A stretch of 15,556 nucleotides of DNA, taken from NCBI GenBank assembly GCA_021738605.1, contig JAIPBY010000032.1, positions 1 through 15,556 on the forward strand. Reading direction: 5' to 3'. Source of the DNA: Chitinophagaceae bacterium (GTDB lineage Bacteria > Bacteroidota > Bacteroidia > Chitinophagales > Chitinophagaceae). Positions 15,081 to 15,556 of this stretch are shown in pieces (position 1 is the stretch's first letter; each line of letters begins with the position of its first letter). The notes under the pieces were generated by a model. The model worked only from the letters and a program-made list of their open reading frames with translations. It had not been told where the DNA came from and did not search any database. The translations under genes and the position numbers were made by a program.

Positions 15081-15556
15081 TTATTTTTTCTTTTCTTTCA
15101 ACAGTTTCTCTGCCTCTTGAATGATCCTGATGCGTGCAAGTTCTTCTGCCTGTTGTTGCAACATTTTCTGTTTTTTCCGGTATTCTTCATATTCACCATT
15201 CAGGTAGGGTGCCTCTGGATAATCCCAATGGTCTGTTCTAAAAAGCGGTACAGGAATAATTCTTTCTGCATCGTTGACAAGGTTGCCCAAGGGATTGCGG
15301 GCCCAGGCGTAACGCAGTTCTACCGGATCAACAACAAGATCATTCCATACAACAACCCTTTTTTTATCATTGACTTTTTGTCCTTTTTCATTATCAATTT
15401 TCAGGTATTCTGCCTTTGCGGGATAAAAATGTTGATCAGTTCCTGCAATTGAAAAACCTTCCAAAGGCCTGTCATCAGAGGATTTCACGGCTTTGTTAAA
15501 AGTGATGATGATGCGGTCACTAAGTCTTTCGATACCTGTGCAGATCGCCGGCTCCC
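15081..15556 (-). CDS. Sialate O-acetylesterase-like protein, C-terminal part (runs off the window)
   Basis: Only the last 158 or so residues are present; the reading frame stays open to the right edge, so the N-terminal SGNH-hydrolase catalytic domain lies outside. The visible part matches the C-terminal beta domain of the sialate O-acetylesterase family. It has IERLSDRIIITFNKAVKSS, PLEGFSIAGTDQHFYPAKAE, VVVWNDLVVDPVELRYAW, and a closing PVPLFRTDHW. Family enzymes remove O-acetyl groups from sialic acids or, in environmental bacteria, probably from other acetylated glycans, outside the cytoplasm. An internal GTG at 15488 is not a true start because upstream codons continue the same domain. 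After the FRTDHW block the protein carries an unusual charged tail of about 35 residues (YRKKQKMLQQQAEELARI and onward) likely to form a helix or coiled coil. Its downstream neighbour is the unknown secreted protein. Confidence 0.8.
   Translation of the reverse strand, partial: EPAICTGIERLSDRIIITFNKAVKSSDDRPLEGFSIAGTDQHFYPAKAEYLKIDNEKGQKVNDKKRVVVWNDLVVDPVELRYAWARNPLGNLVNDAERIIPVPLFRTDHWDYPEAPYLNGEYEEYRKKQKMLQQQAEELARIRIIQEAEKLLKEKKK

Noticed and set aside
15021..15452. Plus-strand hydrophobic frame of 143 codons opposite the esterase gene
   Set aside because: Its Phe/Leu/Ile richness is the antisense image of the Lys/Glu/Gln-rich esterase tail. The minus-strand frame matches a known family.

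Overview
The window looks like a chromosomal segment of a Bacteroidota bacterium, probably near the Chitinophagaceae (inference). The clues are weak or absent Shine-Dalgarno sites, a lipoprotein with a CxxCH haem domain, mid-range G+C, and family members typical of that phylum. No rRNA, tRNA, CRISPR array or insertion sequence was seen. Every strong coding region is accounted for below.

Region 1 (about 1-5430, plus strand) is a four-gene sugar-diacid operon: a glucarate dehydratase of the enolase superfamily, a GntP-family permease, a galactarate dehydratase of the GarD/UxaA family, and a 5-dehydro-4-deoxyglucarate dehydratase (KdgD). D-glucarate and galactarate would both be dehydrated to 5-dehydro-4-deoxy-D-glucarate. 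KdgD would then decarboxylate and dehydrate that product to 2-oxoglutarate semialdehyde. The last enzyme to 2-oxoglutarate, a semialdehyde dehydrogenase, is not in the window.

Region 2 (5445-7024, minus strand) is a compact, AT-richer three-gene toxin-antitoxin operon of the HipBST type. It encodes a small HTH protein (HipB), a free-standing HipA N-subdomain-1 protein (HipS), and a kinase (HipT) with an SxS motif and an N-terminal Cys4 knuckle. A pair of near-palindromic direct repeats, 60 bp apart, lies upstream of hipB and looks like the operator.

Region 3 (7093-9675) holds a PfkB-family 2-keto-3-deoxygluconate kinase on the minus strand. Divergent from it is a Tat-exported M24 (Xaa-Pro-type) metallopeptidase. 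The kinase points to a neighbouring hexuronate route, so this is broadly a sugar-acid locus.

Region 4 (9752-10357, minus strand) is an RluE-type 23S rRNA pseudouridine synthase, a housekeeping gene.

Region 5 (10618-15556) has a large lipoprotein that joins a cytochrome c domain to a conserved middle domain and a beta-propeller-like region. Convergent with it, six bases away, is a minus-strand pair: an unrecognised secreted protein of about 550 residues, and the C-terminal part of a sialate O-acetylesterase-like enzyme that runs off the right edge. This looks like an extracytoplasmic carbohydrate-processing set, but the link is inferred only from position.
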